From contig CALABO010000017.1 in NCBI GenBank assembly GCA_937885575.1, positions 1 to 64,000 of the forward strand: a stretch of DNA of 64,000 nucleotides, read 5' to 3'. The notes beneath the pieces are model-generated. The model was given only the letters and a program-made list of their open reading frames with translations, searched no databases and was not told the DNA's origin. The position numbers and the translations under genes were made by a program. This stretch comes from an uncultured Pseudomonadota bacterium. GTDB lineage: Bacteria > Pseudomonadota > Alphaproteobacteria > Rs-D84. Shown here in pieces: positions 52,393 through 60,145 of this stretch; the first letter of the stretch is position 1; the number at the start of each line of letters is the position of its first letter.

Positions 52393-52484
52393 CGGATTTG
52401 TTTGCTGCGCTCACCACACGTAAAGTTTGCACTGCGCTATCGCTTGTGCGAACCAACTATCGTGTGAACTGCGGTTCAAATCCG
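52393..52484 (+). repeat. Multi-layer nested palindrome (cruciform-like)
   Basis: Four nested arm pairs are visible: CGGATTTG/CAAATCCG (52393-52400 with 52477-52484), CACACG/CGTGTG (52415-52420 with 52461-52466), GTTTGCAC/GTGCGAAC (52425-52432 with 52446-52453, one wobble) and GCG-CTAT-CGC at the centre. The rest of 52248-52666 contains a terminator, a promoter-like extended -10 TGATATAAT at 52630-52638 and no gene. Confidence 0.75.
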
Positions 52485-52505
52485 CCAAGGTAAGCCAGAG
52501 AAATT

Positions 52506-52533
52506 AAAAATGCCACACTGCGGTGGCATTTTT
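52506..52533 (+). terminator. Bidirectional terminator-like hairpin
   Basis: AAAAATGCCAC-ACTGCG-GTGGCATTTTT is a perfect 11-bp stem with A/T ends on both sides, so it could stop transcription from either direction. It lies in the gene-free stretch between the lipoprotein and the nucleoside phosphorylase. Confidence 0.65.
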
Positions 52534-52666
52534 GATTTCTGGCAGGGCCATCTGTGCAATTCACGAGATGATGATATGCGTGAATTGTTGTTGTTCGGGA
52601 AAGAAATAAAAACATTTTTGCAAATTTTGTGATATAATTACTTTTGAATAACGAAAGGATTATAAA

Positions 52667-53428
52667 ATGATAACAGACGCTTTTGATAATGCTACACCTG
52701 CAATTATAAATCCAGAAGGAAACCCAGACGCAGTCGTTGTTGACGCATGTATTATCACTTTTTCCTACAAAATAGAAGAATATGTATTGTCACGTTTTAA
52801 GCCAACACAAATTGGAGAGTTGCATTTTGCGACAGGTATTACACCAGTATGGTTGATTGAAAGAAATGGGAAAAAGTTCGCTTTTTTCAAAACTTATGTT
52901 GGTGCGCCGGCATGCGTTGGATCGATCGAAGATTCTTTTGGTTGTATAAAAACCAAGAAATACATTCTTTTCGGTGGTGCTGGTTGTTTAAACAAAGAAA
53001 TAGCACGAGGCAAAGTAATGGTGCCGAATGCGGCGTGGCGAGATGAAGGAACTTCTTATCATTACATGCCAGCAAGCGATTGGGTAGATATCCAAAATTA
53101 TGAAAAAGTATCTGAATTTATGAAACAAAGCAAATTGCCATTCGTGATTGGTAAAACTTGGACCACTGATTCTTTTTATCGTGAAACACGGGGCAATTTT
53201 GAAAAGCGTAAAGCAGCCGGTTGTATAAGTGTTGAAATGGAAAGTGCAGCCGTTCAAGCAATGTGTGATTTTCGCGGACTTGATTTTTATGTATTTTTTA
53301 CAAGTGGGGATTTGCTTGATGCACCGGAATGGGATGAAAGGCACGCTTTTGAAGGCCAGGTTGAAGGAACCCAACACGATGCGAAACATTTTGAAATCGC
53401 TTTGGAACTTGCAGATTTTATAAGTTAA
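52667..53428 (+). CDS. Nucleoside phosphorylase-like (PNP/UDP family) protein
   Basis: The 253-residue protein resembles uridine/purine nucleoside phosphorylases. The phosphate-binding glycine-rich region appears as YILFGGAGCLNKEIARGKV (about residues 103-121). The ribose/base-binding motif is VEMESAAVQAMCDFRGLDFYVF (about 189-210) with E193 and the MESA signature. The purine-side Asp appears within TSGDLLDAPEW (about 213-223). It would cleave N-glycosidic bonds by phosphorolysis for salvage. ACGAAAGGATTA precedes ATG 52667; an extended -10 promoter (TGATATAAT) is at 52630-52638. Two hairpins follow (53440-53491 and 53517-53538). Confidence 0.85.
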   Translation: MITDAFDNATPAIINPEGNPDAVVVDACIITFSYKIEEYVLSRFKPTQIGELHFATGITPVWLIERNGKKFAFFKTYVGAPACVGSIEDSFGCIKTKKYILFGGAGCLNKEIARGKVMVPNAAWRDEGTSYHYMPASDWVDIQNYEKVSEFMKQSKLPFVIGKTWTTDSFYRETRGNFEKRKAAGCISVEMESAAVQAMCDFRGLDFYVFFTSGDLLDAPEWDERHAFEGQVEGTQHDAKHFEIALELADFIS

Positions 53429-53439
53429 TCAAAATAAAA

Positions 53440-53491
53440 AGTTCGTAAATGTGTAAAACGGTGGTGGTTTTTGACACCTAACTTACGAACT
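53440..53491 (+). other. Stem-loop after the nucleoside phosphorylase gene
   Basis: AGTTCGTAA (53440-53448) pairs perfectly with TTACGAACT (53483-53491), closing a 34-base loop. No T-run follows; it may be a protective 3' structure or the remains of a longer repeat. Confidence 0.5.
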
Positions 53492-53516
53492 CGTGCAAGT
53501 ATTGGAAAACAAAGAA

Positions 53517-53538
53517 AAAACCGCAGAAATGCGGTTTT
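53517..53538 (+). terminator. Bidirectional terminator between phosphorylase and the reverse tRNAs
   Basis: AAAACCGCA-GAAA-TGCGGTTTT, with A- and T-runs on both flanks, is placed between the forward phosphorylase gene and the reverse-strand tRNA-Glu and can serve both. Confidence 0.75.
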
Positions 53539-53546
53539 ATTTATTT

Positions 53547-53621
53547 TGGCAGCCCTACTCGGATTTGAACCGGGATTCTCGCCTTGAAAGGGCGGTGTCC
53601 TAACCATTAGACGATAGGGCC
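53547..53621 (-). tRNA. tRNA-Glu (TTC anticodon)
   Basis: On the reverse strand: acceptor GGCCCTA pairs with TAGGGCT (first pair a G-T wobble), anticodon loop CTTTCAA gives TTC, T-arm GGTTCAAATCC, discriminator G and encoded CCA. It is 19 bases after tRNA-Asp on the same strand. Confidence 0.93.
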
Positions 53622-53640
53622 ATGGAAAGCATAAAAAAAC

Positions 53641-53718
53641 TGGCGGGATTGACGGGGCTCGAACCCGCGACCTTCTGCGTGACAGGCAGACGCTCTAAAC
53701 CAGCTGAGCTACAACCCC
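53641..53718 (-). tRNA. tRNA-Asp (GTC anticodon)
   Basis: On the reverse strand: acceptor GGGGTTG pairs with CAATCCC (with one G-T), D-arm TAGCTCAGCTGGTTTAGAGC, anticodon loop CTGTCAC giving GTC, T-arm GGGTTCGAGCCCC, discriminator G and encoded CCA at 53643-53641. It precedes tRNA-Glu on the same strand, so the two are probably one transcript, and lgt lies upstream. Confidence 0.95.
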
Positions 53719-53779
53719 AGTGCCGTGACGGTATAATATAATTCTTTTGTGGCAAAATCAAGCATTTTTTGCAAAAAAT

Positions 53780-54583
53780 TTACAATTTTTCACGATGGTG
53801 CAGGGCGCATACAAAAAACACTGCGCCGGCGACGAACAAGATGCCGGACAATAACTGGCCCATGGTCAGGCCCCAACTGGTCAGGAAACCAATCTGCGCA
53901 TCGGGCGCGCGGAATAATTCGCAAATAATCCGAAACACCGCATAGAACATCGCCATCGCCCCGCACAGCGCACCCGGATACTTTTTCAAATTCGTGAATC
54001 GATAAAGGCAGAGCATAATCGCAAACAGCAATACACCTTCGGTTGCGGCTTCGAACAACGGACTTGGATAGCGGGGCACATCGGAAACGCCGCGGAAAAA
54101 TACGCCGATTGGGGAATCCGTCGGTCGGCCCATAATTTCGATATTTATGAAATTCGCGATGCGGCCAAAGAAAAAACCAATCGGTGCGACCAGTGCGATT
54201 AAATCCAAGACCTGCAACGCGCGTCGCCATTTCTTGGCGAATATAATCGCCGCAACAATTACCCCCAGCAGTCCGCCATGAAAACTCATTCCGCCATGCC
54301 ACACGGCCAAAATATCCAACGGATGCGCCAAAAAATACGTCAGGTTATAGAACAACACATACCCAAGCCGCCCGCCGATAATTACACCCAATATCACGGC
54401 GGTCAGCAAGTCATCAAGTTCTTTTTTGGATAAAGGCAATTCGGCATTTTTCGACCGTCCAATCCGCCACAGTATGACGTATCCCGATATAAATGCGATG
54501 ATATACGCAATCGCATACCACCGCACCGGAAACCCGGCCACAGAAAAAGCAACGGGTGAAATCGGGTCGAGGACGATTGCCAT
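53780..54583 (-). CDS. lgt: Prolipoprotein diacylglyceryl transferase
   Basis: Lgt adds diacylglycerol from phosphatidylglycerol to the lipobox cysteine of prolipoproteins in the inner membrane, the first lipoprotein maturation step, here serving lptE and the small lipoprotein. The 267-residue protein has about seven membrane segments. The conserved HGGMSFHGGLLG (about residues 102-113) and the signature GRIANFINIEIMGRPTD (about 145-161, with the essential Arg) are present. The start codon immediately follows the stop of the small upstream gene on the reverse strand, so they are co-transcribed. Confidence 0.95.
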   Translation of the reverse strand: MAIVLDPISPVAFSVAGFPVRWYAIAYIIAFISGYVILWRIGRSKNAELPLSKKELDDLLTAVILGVIIGGRLGYVLFYNLTYFLAHPLDILAVWHGGMSFHGGLLGVIVAAIIFAKKWRRALQVLDLIALVAPIGFFFGRIANFINIEIMGRPTDSPIGVFFRGVSDVPRYPSPLFEAATEGVLLFAIMLCLYRFTNLKKYPGALCGAMAMFYAVFRIICELFRAPDAQIGFLTSWGLTMGQLLSGILFVAGAVFFVCALHHREKL

Positions 54584-54826
54584 TTATCGTGCCATATCAA
54601 TTTCCATCTGTTTCAACGTTCCGCGCAGGCGTGCCACAATCGCTCCAAGGCGCGCGTATTCTTCCGTCGCTTGGTATTCTGGAGTTGCTTTATCGTATTT
54701 TGCCTTCTTCTCTTCGTATTTAGCAGATAAAATACGATATGTGTTACCCTTTTGAATCATTGGGTTTATTTTATCCGAAATATAAAATTCCGCATATCTT
54801 GTCCCCAAATCATAACGTTCTGCCAT
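54584..54826 (-). CDS. Small hypothetical protein upstream of lgt
   Basis: The 80-residue product has no signal peptide. It appears mostly helical with many charged residues (ILSAKYEEKKAKYDKATPEYQATEEYARL) and likely forms a coiled coil. AAAGGGAATTAAAA precedes the ATG. It abuts lgt without a gap and follows the 158-residue gene by 23 bases, suggesting one operon of three genes. I recognise no family. Confidence 0.65.
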   Translation of the reverse strand: MAERYDLGTRYAEFYISDKINPMIQKGNTYRILSAKYEEKKAKYDKATPEYQATEEYARLGAIVARLRGTLKQMEIDMAR

Positions 54827-54849
54827 TTTTAATTCCCTTTGTTTTATAT

Positions 54850-55326
54850 TTATCGTGTTATATCTTTCCCGGTCTGTCCACGGCCTATGACCTTGCCCAT
54901 GGTCGGCACAATCCCAAGTTCGTTCAGTATCTTTTGCGAAACTGGTTCATCATAATTCCTTAGACTCCATGCTTTAGAACCCAACTTTCCCCGCAAGGCA
55001 TCGGCTCGATTTTGCAATGTTTTTTGACCTTCTGTGATAAATTTCTGCCCCTCTGGGCTCAACTTGCGTTTTGCCGTCGCAATTTGTTTTCTTAACACTT
55101 CTTTTTCATCATCACGTTCCATGGAATCAAGTTCTTCCTGCCACTGTGCCACTTGCCCAGCCAAAATCAATTCCCTCAATGTTTTGGTTCCATCGTCAAA
55201 ATCTTTCTTCATTTTGGCAACGCCGGCATCGTGTCCCGCGGACTTACTCGTGTCATCTTTTTCCCATCTTGACCGATTTATCGGATCGTGATCTGTGTCG
55301 TATTTTCTTTTATGACTTCTATACAT
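54850..55326 (-). CDS. Hypothetical helical protein, first gene of the lgt unit
   Basis: The 158-residue product starts with a very polar, basic segment (MYRSHKRKYDTDHDPINRS) and continues as charged helices (VAQWQEELDSMERDDEKEVLRKQIATAKRKL, split across about residues 58-90), with a Gly-rich C-terminus. No membrane segment or signal peptide. AAAGGGTAAAGA precedes the ATG. It is divergent from the BI-1 gene with an 80-base shared promoter region. Function unknown. Confidence 0.65.
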   Translation of the reverse strand: MYRSHKRKYDTDHDPINRSRWEKDDTSKSAGHDAGVAKMKKDFDDGTKTLRELILAGQVAQWQEELDSMERDDEKEVLRKQIATAKRKLSPEGQKFITEGQKTLQNRADALRGKLGSKAWSLRNYDEPVSQKILNELGIVPTMGKVIGRGQTGKDITR

Positions 55327-55406
55327 TCTTTACCCTTTTGTTTTTTTGTTCTTGAAACTTTTTAGCTATTGTATTATATTTTTTTTGAATAACAAGGAGA
55401 AAAATT

Positions 55407-56132
55407 ATGCCCACAAAAAAAACACCTGTGCGTAAAGTTGCCGTGGCCAACCCAAAAACCGGCGGCATCGATATGTATCTTAAAAAAATATTTACCCTAA
55501 TGTTCGGTGCCGTTGGTGTGACGGCAATCACAACATTTATCACAATTTACCTTGGCGGCATACGATTGCTGGTGTCCACCGGCGGGATGACACCGTTTTT
55601 CTATATCATGGTATTCGGTGGTCTTGCGCTGTCCATCTGGGCCCAGGCGCGGGCGTTTTCAATGCGGCCGGCGGTCGCGGCGGTGTTGCTGTTCACCTAT
55701 GCGGTGATGATTGGATTCGCACTTACGCCGATTGTTTGGGGCGGGCTTTCAGTCAATCCGGCATCAATCCTTTGGGCGTTTATAATCGCCGCAATAATGT
55801 TTGCGTGTATGGCGATGTTCGGATATAAAACCGTAAAGAACCTGTCGTTCCTTGGAATTTTCCTGATGATGGGAATGATTGGTTTAATCTTGGTCGGAAT
55901 TGTTTCAATGATTTGGACTCTGGGCGGCACATTTTCAACAATCGTATGTGCGGTCGGGGTCTTGGTGTTCGCACTGTTCACCGCGTATGATATGCAGAAT
56001 TTGAAAAACGCGTACAATGTTCTTGGCGATGATATGCAAAAGGATCAACTTGCGGTGCTGGGCGCGCTGCATTTGTATATATCGTTTATCGCAATGTTCC
56101 AATATGTGTTGGGATTGCTAAATCGGAATTAA
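55407..56132 (+). CDS. Bax inhibitor-1/YccA family membrane protein
   Basis: The 241-residue protein has seven hydrophobic segments from about residue 28 on, including MTPFFYIMVFGGLALSIW and SAMFAxYKT-like positions. The C-terminal hallmark FALFTAYDMQNLKNAYNVL (about residues 188-206) contains the conserved Asp of BI-1/YccA proteins, and ALHLYISFIAMFQYVLGLL closes the sequence. E. coli YccA modulates FtsH; other members are implicated in calcium leak and stress survival. The N-terminus is basic and Pro-rich. AACAAGGAG precedes ATG 55407. The ferredoxin gene follows 22 bases on. Confidence 0.9.
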   Translation: MPTKKTPVRKVAVANPKTGGIDMYLKKIFTLMFGAVGVTAITTFITIYLGGIRLLVSTGGMTPFFYIMVFGGLALSIWAQARAFSMRPAVAAVLLFTYAVMIGFALTPIVWGGLSVNPASILWAFIIAAIMFACMAMFGYKTVKNLSFLGIFLMMGMIGLILVGIVSMIWTLGGTFSTIVCAVGVLVFALFTAYDMQNLKNAYNVLGDDMQKDQLAVLGALHLYISFIAMFQYVLGLLNRN

Positions 56133-56154
56133 AATAATAAAAAGAGGAGTAAAA

Positions 56155-56334
56155 ATGGCATATAAAATTGATAAAAACAAATGCATCGGGTGCCATACAT
56201 GTATGGGTGTATGTCCAATGGGCGCAATCAGTGTTGATGCCGACGGCAAATGCGTAATCGACCCGACAAAATGTGTGGGCTGTGGCGCGTGCGCATCGGT
56301 TTGCCCCGTCACCGCAATCGCCCCGGCAGAGTAG
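56155..56334 (+). CDS. 2[4Fe-4S] ferredoxin
   Basis: The 59-residue protein, too short for most ORF filters, has two classical cluster motifs: C-x2-C-x2-C-x3-CP at IGCHTCMGVCPMGAI and VGCGACASVCPVTAI, separated by DGKCVIDPTKC, typical of clostridial-type bacterial ferredoxins. It transfers electrons at low potential, for example to radical-SAM or reductive enzymes such as NrdG or HemW encoded in this window. AGAGGAG precedes ATG 56155. Confidence 0.94.
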   Translation: MAYKIDKNKCIGCHTCMGVCPMGAISVDADGKCVIDPTKCVGCGACASVCPVTAIAPAE

Positions 56335-56357
56335 TTGACTGACCAAAGGAGATAAAA

Positions 56358-56870
56358 GTGGCAAAGAAAATACAAGATATGAAACAATATGTGTTTGATT
56401 TACTCGCCAATGGCAAGAAAATCGTATATTATGCTAAAACTGCACGCATTTCTGCAAGACCCGGGGTTGTTGGTGAAAAAATTGTAACCACATTGGCCAA
56501 CGGTCACCAAGAAACGGTTAATGTTGCCAAAGCCGGTGATATGGTTGCAACAAATCCTGGGGGCGAACAATATATTATCAGTGCCGAAACATTCAAGAAA
56601 AAATATGAAATTGACCCAAATAATCCGAAAGTTTATCGTCCAAAGGGTGGTGCGCAACAATTTTTAAGATTGGATGAAGATATTGATTTCGTTGCACCGT
56701 GGGGTGAAGATATGCATATGAAATCCGGTGACTTTATCAATGTGACAGATCGCGAAAAGGGTGATATTTACGGTATTGGTCAAAAAGAATTTTTTGAAAC
56801 ATATGGTCAATGCAACCCAGACGGCAAATTGTTACCACGGATGATGGGTGGCAATCAGATTATTAGATAA
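56358..56870 (+). CDS. PGDYG-family-like protein
   Basis: The 170-residue product shows the segment VAKAGDMVATNPGGEQYIISAETFKKKYE (about residues 55-83, given here in parts: KAGDMVATNPGGEQYIIS). Its glycine, tyrosine and GExYxxSxxxFxxxY spacing matches the PGDYG domain, and a second half copy appears at DMHMKSGDFINVTD...YGIGQKEFFETYG. The domain's role is unknown; such proteins bear no signal peptide. AAAGGAGATAAAA precedes the ATG, 23 bases after the ferredoxin. It ends with a strong hairpin at 56912. Confidence 0.7.
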   Translation: MAKKIQDMKQYVFDLLANGKKIVYYAKTARISARPGVVGEKIVTTLANGHQETVNVAKAGDMVATNPGGEQYIISAETFKKKYEIDPNNPKVYRPKGGAQQFLRLDEDIDFVAPWGEDMHMKSGDFINVTDREKGDIYGIGQKEFFETYGQCNPDGKLLPRMMGGNQIIR

Positions 56871-56911
56871 ACGCAATCGCATCAGAGCAGTAGGTTGGTT
56901 TATATATTTCT

Positions 56912-56935
56912 TTGGGGGCATCGCCCCCAATTTTT
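56912..56935 (+). terminator. Intrinsic terminator before glyS
   Basis: TTGGGGGC-ATC-GCCCCCAA (56912-56930) is an 8-bp perfect stem followed by TTTTT. It ends the BI-1/ferredoxin/PGDYG unit 42 bases after the last stop codon. Confidence 0.9.
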
Positions 56936-57009
56936 ATGCCGAAAACTGTTGCAAAATGCGGAATAAAGGATAATACTTACCAAAGAATTAAACAAAAGGG
57001 GTTTGAATT

Positions 57010-58374
57010 ATGCCAGCAAAAAGTGTTAATGATATTGTTGCGCTGTGCAAGCGTCGCGGATTTATATTTACCGGGTCCGAAATTTACGGCGGCCTGGGTG
57101 GGACATACGATTACGGCCCGTATGGCGTGGAATTGATGAAGAATATTCGTGCCGCGTGGTGGAATGCGATGATATATTCGCGCAATGATATCGAAGGGCT
57201 TGATGCGTCACTGATTGGCAACCGGCTTATGTGGAAATATTCCGGGCACGAAGGTGGCTTTTCCGACCCGTTGGTTGAATGCAAGAAATGCGGTGCCCGC
57301 ATGCGCCAAGATAAAATGCGCGACCAAACAAAGTGCGACAATTGCGGTTCGACCGATTTAATGCCGCCGCGCGAATATCAATTGATGATGGGGCTTTCCA
57401 TTGGTGCGGTTGCCGATGGCGAAGTGAACGCGTACCTGCGCCCGGAAACGGCAACGACAACATATATAAATTTCAAAAATGTTTTGGATTCCACACCGCA
57501 TAAATTGCCGTTCGGTATTGCCCAAATTGGCAAGGCGTTTCGTAACGAAATTTCCCCGCGCGGCTTTGTGTTCCGCATGCGCGAATTTGAACAGGCGGAA
57601 ATGCAATACTTTGTCCGCCCGGGCGAAGATGAAAAGTATTTTAATGCGTGGCGCGAAACGCGTATTGCGTGGTGGACAAATGTGCTTGGGATACCGGCGA
57701 ATAAATTGCGATTCACACCGCACGAAAAATTGGCGCACTATGCCAAGGCCGCGGGTGACATTGAATACGAATTCCCCGATGGATTTGATGAGGTCGAAGG
57801 TGTCCATAATCGCCAGGACTTTGATCTTGGGTCGCACACGAAATCGCAGGCCGAATTCAAGATTGCGGCAAAAGTTATGGAAAATAACGACAGCACGATA
57901 AAACTTTGCTATTCTGACCCGCAAACGGGCGAAAGTTTTATCCCATATGTTATCGAAACCGCGATGGGTGTGAACCGCGCGATGATGGCACTGATGATAG
58001 AGGCATATACCGAAGAAGCGTTGCCCGACGGCAAATCGCGCACGGTGTTGAAACTTAAACCCGCGCTTGCACCCGTCAAGGCGGCGGTGATACCACTTGC
58101 ACGCAATGTCCCGGAATTGGTGGGTTTGGCGGAAAATATTGAAAACGATTTACGGAAACTTGCCATCGGCCGTATTGAACTTGAAAATTCCGGTAATATC
58201 GGTAAGAACTATCGTCGACATGACGAAATTGGAACGCCGGTCTGTATCACCGTTGACCACCAAACACTGGAAGACGGCATGGTTACAATGCGTTTCCGCG
58301 ACACAATGGAACAAACCCGCATCGCAATCGCGGATGTCCCCGCACGCGTGATGGAAATAATCAGAGAGTGTTAG
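57010..58374 (+). CDS. glyS: Glycine-tRNA ligase (dimeric, eukaryotic/archaeal-type)
   Basis: GlyRS charges tRNA-Gly. The 454-residue product is the alpha2 (GRS1) type rather than the bacterial alpha2beta2 enzyme. It starts with RRGFIFTGSEIYGGLGGTYDYGP (motif 1 region), carries a zinc-type C-x2-C...C-x2-C pattern (CKKCGARMRQDKMRDQTKCDNC, in parts), the catalytic core YLRPETATTTYINFKN and GFVFRMREFEQAEMQYF, and the anticodon-binding domain with VCITVDHQTLEDGMVTMRFRDTMEQ. It pairs with the archaeal-type proS at 32534, so the window has two archaeal/eukaryotic-style synthetases. AAAAAGGGG precedes the ATG. A U repeat with T tracts follows the stop. Confidence 0.94.
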   Translation: MPAKSVNDIVALCKRRGFIFTGSEIYGGLGGTYDYGPYGVELMKNIRAAWWNAMIYSRNDIEGLDASLIGNRLMWKYSGHEGGFSDPLVECKKCGARMRQDKMRDQTKCDNCGSTDLMPPREYQLMMGLSIGAVADGEVNAYLRPETATTTYINFKNVLDSTPHKLPFGIAQIGKAFRNEISPRGFVFRMREFEQAEMQYFVRPGEDEKYFNAWRETRIAWWTNVLGIPANKLRFTPHEKLAHYAKAAGDIEYEFPDGFDEVEGVHNRQDFDLGSHTKSQAEFKIAAKVMENNDSTIKLCYSDPQTGESFIPYVIETAMGVNRAMMALMIEAYTEEALPDGKSRTVLKLKPALAPVKAAVIPLARNVPELVGLAENIENDLRKLAIGRIELENSGNIGKNYRRHDEIGTPVCITVDHQTLEDGMVTMRFRDTMEQTRIAIADVPARVMEIIREC

Positions 58375-58467
58375 TGGCTAGTAGTGTCTGGAATTATTCC
58401 AGAGAGCAAAGTTCCCCTCTAGAGAGGGGTCCGGCGGAACCGCCGGGGGGTGTGGTCACTAACACTT
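58368..58467 (+). repeat. Single U element (58411-58457) flanked by T-type tracts
   Basis: Between the convergent glyS and 58469 genes: GTGTTAGTGGCTAGTAG (T type), a palindrome TCTGGAA-TTA-TTCCAGA (58387-58403), the U unit CCCCTCTAGAGAGGGG then CCGGCGG-AA-CCGCCGG and GGGGTGTGGTC, then CACTAACAC. This copy has the largest GC arm of the single U units. Confidence 0.8.
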
Positions 58468-58468
58468 T

Positions 58469-60136
58469 TTACTCTTTCACCGCGGGCAACGATGCAACAT
58501 CGTTATAGAATGAAAGGAACTTTTTTCCTGTGCCGCAATAGAACTTTTCAAGTGAATCATTATATTCGCGTGTGGCTTCGACAAAGCGGGCCTCGATATC
58601 CGCCTGGGCGCCTTGGTATCCTGAAAATCCGCCAAGTGCACCGCCAACACCCGCACCCTTCAGGGTTGAACCCAAACGCGCCTTGTTCGAAAAGTCAACC
58701 ACGCCACCGTCATCTGTATCCATCGTCAACGGGTTAAAGTCATCAATTGTGTACGGGTTTTTATCGGCATCCACTAACTTGCAATCACCAGTTGGGTTAC
58801 CGTATCCGTCGCGCTGGCACATTCTTATGCCGGTTTTATGCGCCGCTTTCCATTGCGTCCAATCGGCAAGTTTTGTTCCAAACGCCTTGTCTTCGAATCC
58901 AACAATAACCGCGGCCATCGGCGCGCCCGCGCGTTTTGCAACCGCGACTTCATAAAATGTTCCCCACTCATTGGACAAATCTTTCTGGATCTTGCGGTTT
59001 CCTTTATCATATCCGTATTGTTCGGTTTTACCACTAAGATACCGTTCCCAATCACTGCGATTGATTTCTTCGGGTTTAATTTGCTTGTTATCTGTACCGA
59101 TTATGTATTTCACAATAAGGCTGTTGTTCACGGCACATTTTTCAAGTCCATCTTCACATACGACTATATCACCATTTGGATGATAATACGCTTTGCCGGT
59201 AATACCTGCATCGGCGGTCTTTACGATATTCCCCCATAAACACGTCGTTTCCACGCCACCATCGTTGCACTTTGTGACGCGCAATACCGCATCGCCCGTG
59301 GCCATCATGTTGCCGATAACACTACCTGCGGCGGCGTTCACACCGGCATGTAAAATTGTGTCACCGGCAATTTTTCCAGAATACGTGCTTGCGGTCATCA
59401 GTGCCGCACCAATCAGCGCGCCCCCCAGTGTCGTGTTCAACTTTTCAGAATTCGTTCCAAACAGGCCGTCTTTACCCGGTTCCTGGGCGCCGACCATATT
59501 GCCCGCAACGCCCGCCGCGACCGTTGCCGCCGCGATTTTAAGACCTGCTTTGTTCTTTTGTTCTTCGTTCAAGACGCGGATAACATCATCATGCGTTGGC
59601 GCATTGTCCGCCGGGAACGTCACGCGCATCGCGTCCGGCAAATATGACGAAGACGGAAAGTCCGAAATATTGCAATTCACCGCATCGCCCGCCGCGAGGG
59701 TTCCACGCGCCACGGTCGTGTATTCCAACGCACCGTTTGCGCCGATTTTCCGCATTTCTACAACCGCGACACAGGTCGGCTTGCCGCCCGCACCGCGCCC
59801 CAGTGTCGGCACATCCCAAATAAATTCACCATCGGGATAAATCGCCGCGCAATTATTTAATGTGCTGTAATCTGCGCCCGCGGTTTTATCGCCACTTTTT
59901 ATTTTGTCCGCGATTGTTTTATCCGCCACGCGCACGGGCAAATCCATATCGACCGGCGTGTCCGGTTCGTTCGCGATGGAATCATAGTATTGCTGTTCCA
60001 GTGCCACGGTATTTTTATACGAATTCGCATAGTTTCGCGAAAGGTTTCCAACGCGTATTCCGCCAAACGCATCGTGCGCCGATGTGCCCACCAATATGGA
60101 CATAATTGAACATAAAATCGCGCGATTCCTTTTCAT
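58469..60136 (-). CDS. Secreted protein with glycine-zipper-like segments
   Basis: The 555-residue protein has a signal peptide (SIMSILVGTSAHDAFG, split here) and a mature chain with a predicted coiled-coil start (YANSYKNTVALEQQYYDSIANE). Then come two cysteine-poor beta domains, small-residue helices with GxxxG spacing (AAATVAAGVAGNMVGAQEPG near residue 205; LGGALIGAALMTAS near 238; STLKGAGVGGALGGFSGYQG near 505), and scattered cysteines. Such glycine-zipper segments suggest oligomerisation or membrane association. It lies nine bases after the barrel gene on the reverse strand and presumably forms an operon with it. No family recognised. Confidence 0.72.
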   Translation of the reverse strand: MKRNRAILCSIMSILVGTSAHDAFGGIRVGNLSRNYANSYKNTVALEQQYYDSIANEPDTPVDMDLPVRVADKTIADKIKSGDKTAGADYSTLNNCAAIYPDGEFIWDVPTLGRGAGGKPTCVAVVEMRKIGANGALEYTTVARGTLAAGDAVNCNISDFPSSSYLPDAMRVTFPADNAPTHDDVIRVLNEEQKNKAGLKIAAATVAAGVAGNMVGAQEPGKDGLFGTNSEKLNTTLGGALIGAALMTASTYSGKIAGDTILHAGVNAAAGSVIGNMMATGDAVLRVTKCNDGGVETTCLWGNIVKTADAGITGKAYYHPNGDIVVCEDGLEKCAVNNSLIVKYIIGTDNKQIKPEEINRSDWERYLSGKTEQYGYDKGNRKIQKDLSNEWGTFYEVAVAKRAGAPMAAVIVGFEDKAFGTKLADWTQWKAAHKTGIRMCQRDGYGNPTGDCKLVDADKNPYTIDDFNPLTMDTDDGGVVDFSNKARLGSTLKGAGVGGALGGFSGYQGAQADIEARFVEATREYNDSLEKFYCGTGKKFLSFYNDVASLPAVKE

Positions 60137-60145
60137 ATAAAATCC

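Noticed and set aside
52460..52500. tRNA-like T-arm sequence (GGTTCAAATCCG)
   Set aside because: No acceptor or anticodon arm can be formed around it; the similarity comes from the palindrome arm.
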